DNA of 64,000 nucleotides, from NCBI GenBank assembly GCA_902763185.1, contig CACWQT010000003.1, positions 1-64,000 on the forward strand. Reading direction: 5' to 3'. Numbering within the stretch: the first letter of the stretch is position 1; each line of letters starts with the position of its first letter. Source of the DNA: an uncultured Rhodospirillales bacterium (GTDB taxonomy: Bacteria; Pseudomonadota; Alphaproteobacteria; RF32; CAG-239). This document shows positions 41,761 to 49,383 of this stretch, piece by piece. A program made the translations under genes and the position numbers. Under the pieces are notes generated by a model. It was not told where the DNA came from. It did not search any database and saw only the letters and a list, made by a program, of their open reading frames with translations.

Positions 41761-42971
41761 AAGCCATATTAAAGGAAGCGTGGATATCTATTACCGCCTA
41801 TAAGCTCCGGACATTTTTAACCATGCTCGGCATTATGATTGGTGTTGCCGCGGTGGTGATGATGGTATCTGCCGGACAAGCTGTGCAAGGCTATATCACC
41901 AAAAGTTTTGAATCTATCGGAAGTAATTTGATTGTGATTGGTCCTGCGGAAATTGTCAGCGGTGGTGTCAGAGGGGGTAGGGGGTTACCCAGTGTCACGG
42001 TTGCCGATGTAGAGGCGCTAAACGGTCTAAAAGATGTGGAGGCCACTTCGTTTATTATGCCGGCGGCAGTGCAGGCGGTTTATGGCTCCAGCAACTATGG
42101 GGTAAGTGTCAGAGGCACCAGCCCCGAATTTGTTAAAATCAATAATTGGGAAATTGAAGACGGTATTATGTTTAATGACAAAGATGTCAAAGCTGCCAAA
42201 CCATACGCAGTTATCGGGCAAACGGTTGTTGACGAGCTGTTCGGTTTGCAAAATCCGATTGGCAAAACTTTGCGCTTAAAAGGTAAACCGTTTATCGTTA
42301 TTGGTACGCTAAAAGAAAAAGGCGACGGTCTAATGGGCGATGATCAGGATAATGTTATCTTAATGCCATGGACAACCGTTCGACAACGCTTGGAAGGCTC
42401 CGAACGCCCGCAATACACCCAAATAGCCTTTGTAAAAGTAACGACCGAAGATAAAATGGAATCAGTTTCAAAACGCGTGGAATACATGCTAAGAACGCGT
42501 CACCGCTTAAAAGAGGGCGTTAAGAACGATTTTTCTATTCGCTTAATGACTGAAATGGTTGAAAAAGTTCGCTCTGTCGGTTTTATGCTCTCTGCTCTTT
42601 TAGCTGTTATTGCTTCCATTTCTTTGGTCGTCGGCAGTATCGGTATTATGAATATGATGCTTGTTTCCGTGACCGAACGCACGCGTGAGATTGGCACGCG
42701 TAAAGCCTTAGGCGCACCGAATGACTGGATTATGACCCAGTTTTTAGCTGAATCAATCTTAATCTCTTTTATTGGTAGCTTCATCGGCATGATTTTCGGG
42801 GTTATCTTTTCGCAGATTGGCGGTATGCTTTTAGGATATGAGGTGCCGATATCTATATGGTCGGTAATTGTTTCCGTATCTGTTGCCGTTATTGTCGGTA
42901 TTGTATCAGGGTTGATGCCGGCACTTAAAGCCATGCGCTTAAACCCCATAGATGCCTTAAGATATCAGTAA
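41754..42971 (+). CDS. MacB-type ABC transporter permease
   Basis: The 405-aa permease has the FtsX/MacB topology: one N-terminal transmembrane helix (RTFLTMLGIMIGVAAVVMMV), a large periplasmic MacB_PCD domain (about 45-270) and three C-terminal helices, ending in the conserved MRLNPIDALRYQ. It would use a mechanotransmission mechanism to export peptides, lipids or macrolides via MacA and TolC. Its last 14 codons are repeated intact at 45010-45054. Confidence 0.92.
   Translation: MLKAILKEAWISITAYKLRTFLTMLGIMIGVAAVVMMVSAGQAVQGYITKSFESIGSNLIVIGPAEIVSGGVRGGRGLPSVTVADVEALNGLKDVEATSFIMPAAVQAVYGSSNYGVSVRGTSPEFVKINNWEIEDGIMFNDKDVKAAKPYAVIGQTVVDELFGLQNPIGKTLRLKGKPFIVIGTLKEKGDGLMGDDQDNVILMPWTTVRQRLEGSERPQYTQIAFVKVTTEDKMESVSKRVEYMLRTRHRLKEGVKNDFSIRLMTEMVEKVRSVGFMLSALLAVIASISLVVGSIGIMNMMLVSVTERTREIGTRKALGAPNDWIMTQFLAESILISFIGSFIGMIFGVIFSQIGGMLLGYEVPISIWSVIVSVSVAVIVGIVSGLMPALKAMRLNPIDALRYQ
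42926..42967 (+). repeat. 42-bp direct repeat, left copy (3' end of macB permease)
   Basis: The last codons of the permease (from within LKAMRLNPIDALRYQ) are repeated base for base at 45010-45051. The two copies differ first at the wobble base of the final Gln codon (CAG here, CAA there). The pair brackets the 659-aa gene. Confidence 0.9.
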
Positions 42972-42975
42972 TCAC

Positions 42976-43004
42976 TTGACGTAAATCTATTTTTATGATA
43001 AAAT
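42976..43004 (+). promoter_or_regulatory. promoter of the 659-aa gene
   Basis: TTGACG (42976-42981) and TAAAAT (42999-43004) are separated by 17 nt and begin 5 bp after the macB stop. AGAGGAGAG precedes ATG 43033. Confidence 0.6.
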
Positions 43005-43032
43005 TACGATATAAAACAAGAGGAGAGACCCG

Positions 43033-45012
43033 ATGCAAGATAATAAAAATAATCAATTAATAGAAGTTCCTGATTTTAAGTCTCCTAGGGAATTTAGAGT
43101 ATGGGTAAGGAATCTAGATGAAAAAGAAATTCAATCTTGGCACGCTAAAGATTGGAATAGAATGTATGAAAAACTACTAATAGCAGTAGATAGAGATCCA
43201 GAGATAGAATCCGAAATTCCAAACGCCTTAAAAAACGGAAAAATGACATACAAAGACGGTTCACTACTAACTGTTGATCAGTTACCCGAAGATGCACGTT
43301 TGAAATTAAAATGCTTGATATTTATGGATAACCCTAATTCGATTGGAATAATGGGTAAATTGTACGCAAATTATCGCATGGAACCGGAGCAAATAAAGAA
43401 AATATATGAATTAGCACAAAAAGCAGGTAAAGAGGCTAGAGAGAGAAATTTAAATTTGGCACGCGCAAGTGCCAGTCCTCAAGAATATATGTATCATCTT
43501 AGCTCAGAAGTCGTTTCTACTGTTTACAGCCAATCAACTTATCCGAGACGACTTGATCATATTCAAGTTGTTGAAAAAAATAAAAATATTCTAGGGCGCG
43601 TAAGGGATGAAGATAAAAATCCTGAAATAATAATATCGACAATAGATGCATATGACGATGTTCCATTAGAAGCAATATTTCATGAAGCAGCTCATGCCTA
43701 TCTTCAAGTAAAAAAAACAGGAGAGTTTGCGCAATTAAAGCCAGTAGAAAAGTTTGATGATGACTTTGTAAAACTTTTAACATATAGTAACAAATTTCAT
43801 CTAGGCTTTGACAAGTACAGAGATGTTATAAAGACAAATGGTAAAGATCTTATGAAAAGATGGATCTGGGGTAATACTTCAGATAAAACAGCTGAAAAAT
43901 ACCTATCGACATATCATATATATAGACAACAACCTATAGAATATTTTGCTCATCTATATGGTTTTATGGCTGAAAGAAGTTTTAGGAGAGCAAGCGGTCA
44001 ATATTCTGAAAGAGGAATTCCATTAGCCTTAAAATACCTAAGCAAAATTGATAAAGAATTAGGCGAGCCTTCGGATATTACAAATGATAAAAATGGAAAT
44101 ATCATATTCAAAGTTAATAAGAATTGTTGGCCGGAAATCAAAAATCTATTTACCTGCAAAGATAATCCACTAGAAGACCAAATAGAAATAAAAAGTGATG
44201 GCAAACTAACTACAATATGTATGAAACAAATTTTTTTCCCAGAAAATAAATGGAAAGAATGGGAAGAAAAAATATGGCAACCATTTGAAGCAAAACGCAT
44301 AAAAATATTAAAATATTTTAAGCAAATAAATAATGATATAGAGAAAAAAGACATTTTACCAGACAAAAACGGTAATATTATAATTCATGATGAACCAATC
44401 TTTGGAAAAGTCTCATTCGGTGGAAATAAACAACAATATTATAAATATTTATTTGAAGGGAAAAATAATCCATTGAGTGGTAAAATAAAAATTACAAACA
44501 TAGATGAAAATAGAACACGGTTCGTAATATCAAACGATAAAGATATTTTAAGATGCTTAAATAAATGGCAAAAAGAAATTTGGAATCCAATGCAAGAAAA
44601 AGTAAAAGAATTTGCAAAAACATTTACTTCAAGAATTGGAATAAGTCATATTGATATTATAGATGGCGCTGCAAATATTGAATTTGATAAGAAATTACCA
44701 TATATGGACATCGAAATTATAAAGAAAATATACGACATAGATTTTGAACGCCTTAATTTTAAGGATAAAATTAAAATAAGAACCAAACAAATTTTCAACG
44801 GAATAAAATACGAAATGATAATACCCAAGGAAACCGCCATAACAACGCCTCCTGTTTACAGCAAAGAATTTGATAAATTATTGAGTTTATTTAAAAAAGA
44901 TAAAATTGGTTGGATTGAAGCTGAACAAAAACGTGATGTAATCAGACGTTATAGACAAATGAAAATTAAAAGAATAGCAAGAAAAATAGGGGTAGGCATC
45001 CATATGGACTAA
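43033..45012 (+). CDS. 659-aa HExxH metallopeptidase-like protein with three C-terminal repeats
   Basis: This AT-rich accessory gene is inserted after macB. Residues 217-221 read HEAAH, a zinc-peptidase motif, and Glu303 in QPIEYFAHLYGF is a plausible third ligand. The N-terminal 200 residues are charged and helical. From about 350 to 640 I see three copies of a module of about 95 aa. Copies 1 and 2 share NGNIIF/NGNIII, a DNPL/NNPL turn and a KW..W..IW.P / KW...IWNP end; copy 3 is more degraded. There is no signal peptide. Its TAA stop (45010-45012) lies inside the duplicated macB sequence. The family is unknown. A protease or effector-like role is inference. Confidence 0.7.
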   Translation: MQDNKNNQLIEVPDFKSPREFRVWVRNLDEKEIQSWHAKDWNRMYEKLLIAVDRDPEIESEIPNALKNGKMTYKDGSLLTVDQLPEDARLKLKCLIFMDNPNSIGIMGKLYANYRMEPEQIKKIYELAQKAGKEARERNLNLARASASPQEYMYHLSSEVVSTVYSQSTYPRRLDHIQVVEKNKNILGRVRDEDKNPEIIISTIDAYDDVPLEAIFHEAAHAYLQVKKTGEFAQLKPVEKFDDDFVKLLTYSNKFHLGFDKYRDVIKTNGKDLMKRWIWGNTSDKTAEKYLSTYHIYRQQPIEYFAHLYGFMAERSFRRASGQYSERGIPLALKYLSKIDKELGEPSDITNDKNGNIIFKVNKNCWPEIKNLFTCKDNPLEDQIEIKSDGKLTTICMKQIFFPENKWKEWEEKIWQPFEAKRIKILKYFKQINNDIEKKDILPDKNGNIIIHDEPIFGKVSFGGNKQQYYKYLFEGKNNPLSGKIKITNIDENRTRFVISNDKDILRCLNKWQKEIWNPMQEKVKEFAKTFTSRIGISHIDIIDGAANIEFDKKLPYMDIEIIKKIYDIDFERLNFKDKIKIRTKQIFNGIKYEMIIPKETAITTPPVYSKEFDKLLSLFKKDKIGWIEAEQKRDVIRRYRQMKIKRIARKIGVGIHMD

Positions 45013-45051
45013 AGCCATGCGCTTAAACCCCATAGATGCCTTAAGATATCA
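45010..45051 (+). repeat. 42-bp direct repeat, right copy (detached macB 3' end)
   Basis: This is an exact copy of 42926-42967, still encoding KAMRLNPIDALRYQ plus stop in the original frame, but with no upstream permease. Its first base supplies the T of the stop codon of the 659-aa gene. Confidence 0.9.
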
Positions 45052-45120
45052 ATAAAAAGGCATCACGAACTGAGCTTAATATGTGATAAATCATACGAAG
45101 ATCAGGGTAATTTAAAACAC

Positions 45121-45148
45121 TTGACAAAATAGTGGAAAAAGATAATCT
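45121..45148 (+). promoter_or_regulatory. promoter of the 93-aa gene
   Basis: TTGACA (45121-45126) and TAATCT (45143-45148) are separated by 16 nt, about 67 bp before ATG 45216. Confidence 0.5.
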
Positions 45149-45215
45149 AAACCCACTAAAATTGAATTATCGTGTGAATTAATAACATATATTAACAAAT
45201 TAAAACAAAAAGCTT

Positions 45216-45497
45216 ATGAAAGAAATTATTGTTACCACAGGAATCGTTGAGGAAGTTCGGACATTCTCAAACTTCGTGATCCTCTTCCTCAGAGGGATTG
45301 CCACGGATAAATACCAAGGTAAACTCCTCCGGTACACCTTAGGCACTTACAACTGCCAAAAGCTGATTGCCTGGGCACAACTTGAAAAAGGTGCCGAGAT
45401 AGCCGTTAAGCGAGAGGAAAACGACAACATTCCGAAAAATCGGACCTACTCGTTTGAAATCCTGAAGTCAGTAGTCATTGATATGGACAACATTTAA
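45216..45497 (+). CDS. hypothetical accessory protein, 93 aa
   Basis: This is a small soluble protein predicted to be beta-rich (alternating hydrophobic strands IIVTTGIVEEVRTF, FVILFLRGIA and YSFEILKSVVIDM). No family is recognised. It has a TTGACA promoter and a very strong terminator and no Shine-Dalgarno before the ATG. Its composition is more balanced than the AT-rich 659-aa gene upstream, like the genes at 291, 7328 and 45703. The gap 45052-45215 holds only the promoter. Confidence 0.55.
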   Translation: MKEIIVTTGIVEEVRTFSNFVILFLRGIATDKYQGKLLRYTLGTYNCQKLIAWAQLEKGAEIAVKREENDNIPKNRTYSFEILKSVVIDMDNI

Positions 45498-45510
45498 TGA
45501 CCGCTTTAAC

Positions 45511-45550
45511 AAAAAACCATTGCTGACCTAACCGTTAGCAATGGTTTTTT
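45511..45550 (+). terminator. strong intrinsic terminator
   Basis: A perfect AAAACCATTGCT/AGCAATGGTTTT stem with a 12-nt loop and a T-run lies 14 bp after the 93-aa gene. The next promoter begins at once at 45553. Confidence 0.9.
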
Positions 45551-45552
45551 GT

Positions 45553-45631
45553 TTGACTTTTCCGAAATTTTCGTCTAATATTGCGCTTAACAAAAAATTA
45601 TGATGTAGAAATTGTGTTCTTTGTGGTAAAA
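45553..45631 (+). promoter_or_regulatory. promoter plus conserved leader (copy 2 of 2)
   Basis: TTGACT (45553-45558) and TAATAT (45576-45581) are separated by 17 nt. The leader from there to the GTGGTAAAA block ending near 45631 matches 189-245 with only a few substitutions. Between the block and ATG 45703 the leader can fold CGGAG-agaac-CTCCG and CTCG-ttaaagt-CGAG hairpins. Confidence 0.65.
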
Positions 45632-45702
45632 GAAATTTATATATAAAATTTAGTGCAAGCCGGAGAGAACCTCCGCTCGTTAAAGTCGAGAAAATTTCGC
45701 GT

Positions 45703-46218
45703 ATGGAAAATAAGCGTAAGGAATCTTTTGGAATTATCGATTTTATTAAGGAGCCTGAAGTAAAGTTATGCTTCTTTGTCGTGTGTCTTCTCTTAGCAGT
45801 ATTCGTGATGGCTTGTATTCATGTGTCTGATATTGCCTATCAGCAGAAAAAGCTTATGATAGCAGTACTGGGTACCTGTACCATTACTGGGTGTGTTGTT
45901 GTATTGCTAATCATTGGTAATTTATGCTGTGAATCTAGTGAAACTAGCCATAATAATTGTGGTTGTAGTACCGAGTATTCCTTTACAAGACAGAAAGATC
46001 CAAGCTGTCCTGAATCTTTTTATAGGCATTTTGGCGAGTTGTGGCGTTTCTTTTTGGACCGTCACCCAGAGTATAGTCATACCTACGTTGAAGATCTTGA
46101 TGAGCGAGGTAAACGTGCTTTTGATGAAGTAAGTAAGCATTATTATACATACTTACATCCCTTTGAAAGAAGAAATTGGTGCCCACGCGCTTATATTGGT
46201 GCGTCAGGTTTGGCATAA
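45703..46218 (+). CDS. accessory two-span membrane protein, 171 aa
   Basis: Two hydrophobic helices (about residues 22-43 and 54-74) are joined by a short loop, with a soluble C-terminal half that is rich in Cys, His, Tyr and Trp (SSETSHNNCGCSTEYSF, ERRNWCPRAYIG). The Cys/His content could bind metal; this is speculative. No family is recognised. There is no clear ribosome binding site. The unit uses the same promoter/leader and terminator as 167-1159, although the encoded proteins are unrelated. Confidence 0.6.
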   Translation: MENKRKESFGIIDFIKEPEVKLCFFVVCLLLAVFVMACIHVSDIAYQQKKLMIAVLGTCTITGCVVVLLIIGNLCCESSETSHNNCGCSTEYSFTRQKDPSCPESFYRHFGELWRFFLDRHPEYSHTYVEDLDERGKRAFDEVSKHYYTYLHPFERRNWCPRAYIGASGLA

Positions 46219-46243
46219 ACTTCTATCTTAGCAAATGATTTAA

Positions 46244-46278
46244 AATCCGCTGAACTTTGTGTTCCGCGGATTTTTTTA
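46244..46278 (+). terminator. intrinsic terminator (copy 2 of the duplicated terminator)
   Basis: An AATCCGC/GCGGATT stem with inner GAAC/GTTC and seven T is the same as 1126-1159 except for a C/T change in the loop. Confidence 0.85.
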
Positions 46279-46295
46279 TTGCCCTTAAAATCATA

Positions 46296-46403
46296 AAGAG
46301 TCATCGCTCGCTTTGCCGCAAGGCAAATGCGTCAAGCGATCTACAAATTATTTAAAAAGCGGAAGATGCCCTGACGATTCCTGTCGGAATCGAGGCATGA
46401 CGT
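46296..46403 (+). repeat. mosaic palindromic intergenic repeat, copy C
   Basis: The left half is a GTCATCGCTCGC...GCGATCT palindrome. The right half is AAAAGCGGAAGATGCC leading into a compound hairpin (ATGCC/GGCAT outside, CGATTCC at 46375-46381 with GGAATCG at 46386-46392 inside), ending in ATGACG. This is the same two-part plan as copy A. Confidence 0.65.
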
Positions 46404-46449
46404 TATATATCGCCGCGAGGGATTTTTTTTGTTGCTATAAAGGTAAAAA

Positions 46450-47493
46450 TTATTTCTCGCGTTCTTTCATATTTTCCATAACCATCGTCATGTCATCGGC
46501 TTTGGAATACGCTTTCAATGTTCCGGTTAAGGACAGATATTCCTGATAATCATAAACTTCGCCGGACAGCGGCTTTGTTATAATTTGATAAACTTTTTCC
46601 AGTCGTTCTGCCGTTTTATCGCTCATCGGCAAACAATTTGCAACCATATCATTCAGTTCGTTCATATCGCCACTGCAGTAAAGAGCCAAATCACAGCCGG
46701 CTTCCAAAACTTGCCGAGTTCTTTGGCCGATTGTGCCTTTCAGGGCATCCATTTCCATAGCATCGGAAATCAGCAAGCCGTCAAAACCGATTTCTTGGCG
46801 AATAAGAGTGTCTATGCCTTTTTTGCTAATCGTAATCGGCTTTTGGTCATTCACCGCCGAAATGACGATGTGCGCCGTCATTGCCGCCGGAGCATTGTGA
46901 TTAACCATAAACGGATAAAAATCGGTTGCCAATTCTTCCAAACTTTTGCTGACAACCGGTAAGCCGAGATGTGAATCCGTAACCGCCGAACCATGCCCCG
47001 GGATATGCTTCATTATCGGACATACGCCGTTTTTCATATAAGTAGAAATCATTTCGCGCCCGAGTGCGGCAACGAGTTTTTTATCACTACCAAAAGAGCG
47101 TGAGCCGATAACCGAACTGGTATCGGAACGCAACACATCTAAAACCGGAGCGCAGTTCATATTTAATCCGAGTTCTTTAAAGTCTGCGCTGATTAAACCG
47201 GCGTGCAAGCGCGTGGCTTTGGGCGAAATCTGTCCCAATCTTTGCTCCGGCGCATAAGTGCGGAAATCTTGCCCCGCCAAGCGACAAACCTGTCCGCCTT
47301 CTTGGTCAATATAAAGCAATATTTTATCGTTTTCGGTAACTTCTTTTATTTGGTCAAGCAGTTTTTTGAATTGCTGTTTATTTTTGATGTTATTATCAAA
47401 AAAACTGATACCGGCAGGCTGATTTTTAGAAAGCCAGTATTTTTCGGCATCGGTCAACTCATATCCGGCAACGGAAGCAACAATCGGTAACAT
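46450..47493 (-). CDS. nagZ: beta-N-acetylhexosaminidase NagZ
   Basis: NagZ (glycoside hydrolase family 3) removes GlcNAc from anhydromuropeptides in cytoplasmic wall recycling. The 347-aa protein shows IDQEGGQVCRL, the KHIPGHGSAVTDSHLGLP catalytic loop with the general acid/base His/Asp pair, and the nucleophile Asp in LISDAMEMDAL. There is no signal peptide, as expected. It lies 22 bp downstream of gltX on the same strand. Confidence 0.93.
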   Translation of the reverse strand: MLPIVASVAGYELTDAEKYWLSKNQPAGISFFDNNIKNKQQFKKLLDQIKEVTENDKILLYIDQEGGQVCRLAGQDFRTYAPEQRLGQISPKATRLHAGLISADFKELGLNMNCAPVLDVLRSDTSSVIGSRSFGSDKKLVAALGREMISTYMKNGVCPIMKHIPGHGSAVTDSHLGLPVVSKSLEELATDFYPFMVNHNAPAAMTAHIVISAVNDQKPITISKKGIDTLIRQEIGFDGLLISDAMEMDALKGTIGQRTRQVLEAGCDLALYCSGDMNELNDMVANCLPMSDKTAERLEKVYQIITKPLSGEVYDYQEYLSLTGTLKAYSKADDMTMVMENMKEREK

Positions 47494-47514
47494 TTCAAAG
47501 CTCTTTTTAAAAAA

Positions 47515-48837
47515 TTAAGCTCGTTCACCTTTAAGACGTTTATATGCCTTATCATAACCGATAAGCGGCAATAAGGTCTTAATCTCCGGACCGTTTGCCT
47601 CAGCGGTCAAAGCCATGCGAATGGGATGGAATAAATCCTTTCCCTTGCGACCGGTTGCCACTTTAACTTCATTAATCAAAGTATTAAATGTATCAGTTGT
47701 AAAATCGCCTTTCGGGAGCATATCTGCCGCTTTAGCAGTATAAGGAGCATCTTCTATAATCGGTGTAATTTCTTTGTTGCAAATATTATCCCAAATTTTG
47801 ACATCTTCTGCTTTTTCTAAATTGCCGCGCACTTCGTTCCAAAAGTTCTCGCTCACCCCAAAATTATCTTTTAAGGCAGCGTAGGGCATATTACGCACCA
47901 AATGTGTATTAAACTTTTTGAGTTCCTCTTCGTCAAACTTCGGTTGCGAACGTCCGATTTTGCTAAAGTCCAATGTTTCAGCCAAATCTTTAAGGCTATA
48001 AAACGGGGTAATTGCATCAGATGTGCCAAGTTTTGCCAAGAAAGAGCAGATTGCCATTGCCTCCACACCGTCAGCGCGCAACTCACGCACACCGAGACTT
48101 CCCAAACGTTTGGATAGCTTACCCTCTTTACCTGTTAACAACGGCAAATGCGCAAAAGTCGGCACTGTGCCACCGATTGCCTTAAACATCTGAATTTGTG
48201 CCGCAGTATTGGTCACATGGTCTTCACCGCGCACGATATGTGTGATTTCAAAATCAACATCATCAATCACCGACGGCAGATGATAAAGGTAACTTCCGTC
48301 CTCGCGGATAATAATCGGGTCAGAGAGCTTGGATGCTTCATATTTACAAGTTCCGCGCACCACATCGTTCCAACTGATTTCTTCCTCAATAAGCTTAAAC
48401 CGATAGTGCGGCTTACGTCCTTCTGCTTCAAACTTGGCAATATCTTCTGCAGTATAATTCAATGCCTGTCTGTCATAAATCGGCGGTAAACCCTTAGCCA
48501 GTAATCTTTTGCGCTTAAATTCCAATTCTTCCGGTGTATCATAACAAGCATAGATACGCCCTTGTTTTTTAAGCTCTGCTACCACGGCATCATAGCGTTC
48601 AAACCGTGCAGACTGGCGTGCTTCTTCATCCCATTTAATCCCGAGCCAGTTAAGCGCATCACGGATTCCGTCTTCATATTCTTTTTTAGAGCGCACTTTA
48701 TCCGTGTCATCAATACGGAGCAACAATTTTCCCCCCATCTTTAAGGTCCACAGATAGTTAAACAATGCCGTTCTTGTGTTTCCGATATGCATCCAACCGG
48801 TCGGGCTTGGCGCAAATCTCACTTTTATATTTGCCAT
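47515..48837 (-). CDS. gltX: glutamyl-tRNA synthetase
   Basis: This class I synthetase charges tRNA-Glu. In many alphaproteobacteria a second copy charges tRNA-Gln. The 440-aa protein has the HIGH-type motif HIGN in PSPTGWMHIGNTRTAL and the KMSKS-type motif KLSKR in GKLSKRLGSLGV. Start ATG 48837 (MANIKVRFAPSP) has GAGG upstream; the frame starts 5 codons earlier without support. It is slightly short for the family and lacks the zinc-binding cysteine cluster. Which tRNA it charges cannot be told from the sequence alone. Confidence 0.92.
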   Translation of the reverse strand: MANIKVRFAPSPTGWMHIGNTRTALFNYLWTLKMGGKLLLRIDDTDKVRSKKEYEDGIRDALNWLGIKWDEEARQSARFERYDAVVAELKKQGRIYACYDTPEELEFKRKRLLAKGLPPIYDRQALNYTAEDIAKFEAEGRKPHYRFKLIEEEISWNDVVRGTCKYEASKLSDPIIIREDGSYLYHLPSVIDDVDFEITHIVRGEDHVTNTAAQIQMFKAIGGTVPTFAHLPLLTGKEGKLSKRLGSLGVRELRADGVEAMAICSFLAKLGTSDAITPFYSLKDLAETLDFSKIGRSQPKFDEEELKKFNTHLVRNMPYAALKDNFGVSENFWNEVRGNLEKAEDVKIWDNICNKEITPIIEDAPYTAKAADMLPKGDFTTDTFNTLINEVKVATGRKGKDLFHPIRMALTAEANGPEIKTLLPLIGYDKAYKRLKGERA

Positions 48838-48927
48838 TTTACAATACCTCAAAATAAATCATTTAGGCACATCATACCCACATTTTTTATAATTTCAATC
48901 CATAAAAAGCTGAATTTAAAACAATCT

Positions 48928-49383
48928 TTATGCTTTTTGCTCAAAACTGCCGTTATCTTTTTGCTGCCAATAGTGAAGTTCGCCCTCAAGCGACTTGATT
49001 TCCTTCCAATAAGCACGGGCTTCATTAAGGGCTGGTTCATTATTGCCATCAAAGATATTAAGCACCCGTTCATAATCTGAAAGCTTAGCGACATCAATTT
49101 GGGCACCGTCTGCCAAAATTAAAATTTTTGCTCCGTTTTCATTTTCTTCTGAGGCAGAAATAAAAATCGGTTGTTCATCAGTAAAGCCGTCCTTTTTACT
49201 TCCATGCGGTAAAAAAGATTCTTCATTATATGTCCACAACAAAGAATTGATAAATTCCACACGCTCATCGGTGCTAAGCAAAATCTTAATTCGCTTACCT
49301 GTATTATATGCCTTTTCACAAAGCAAGGGCAAAACTTGCTCCAATGGTGCTTTTTGCAAATGATAAAAATCTACTCTAGTCAT
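48928..49383 (-). CDS. holC: DNA polymerase III chi subunit
   Basis: The 151-aa chi subunit links the clamp loader to SSB. The family pattern is VDFYHL at the start, then LEQVLPLLCEKAYNTGKRIKIL (shown in part: CEKAYNTGKRIKIL), the DE..E.IN..LWTY motif and SFLPHGSKKD. The start at ATG 49383 or two codons earlier overlaps the degP stop by 8-14 bp. A late acidic insertion is common in alphaproteobacterial forms. Confidence 0.88.
   Translation of the reverse strand: MTRVDFYHLQKAPLEQVLPLLCEKAYNTGKRIKILLSTDERVEFINSLLWTYNEESFLPHGSKKDGFTDEQPIFISASEENENGAKILILADGAQIDVAKLSDYERVLNIFDGNNEPALNEARAYWKEIKSLEGELHYWQQKDNGSFEQKA

Larger units (their letters stand above)
42968..45051 (+). mobile_element. putative single-gene insertion at the 3' end of macB
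   Basis: About 2.04 kb carrying one gene with its own promoter is bracketed by 42-bp direct repeats of the macB permease 3' end. Each copy keeps the frame to a Gln-stop end, so the host protein stays intact. No recombinase or terminal inverted repeat is visible. It may be a cassette moved by homologous or site-specific recombination; this is inference from the repeats. Confidence 0.5.
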
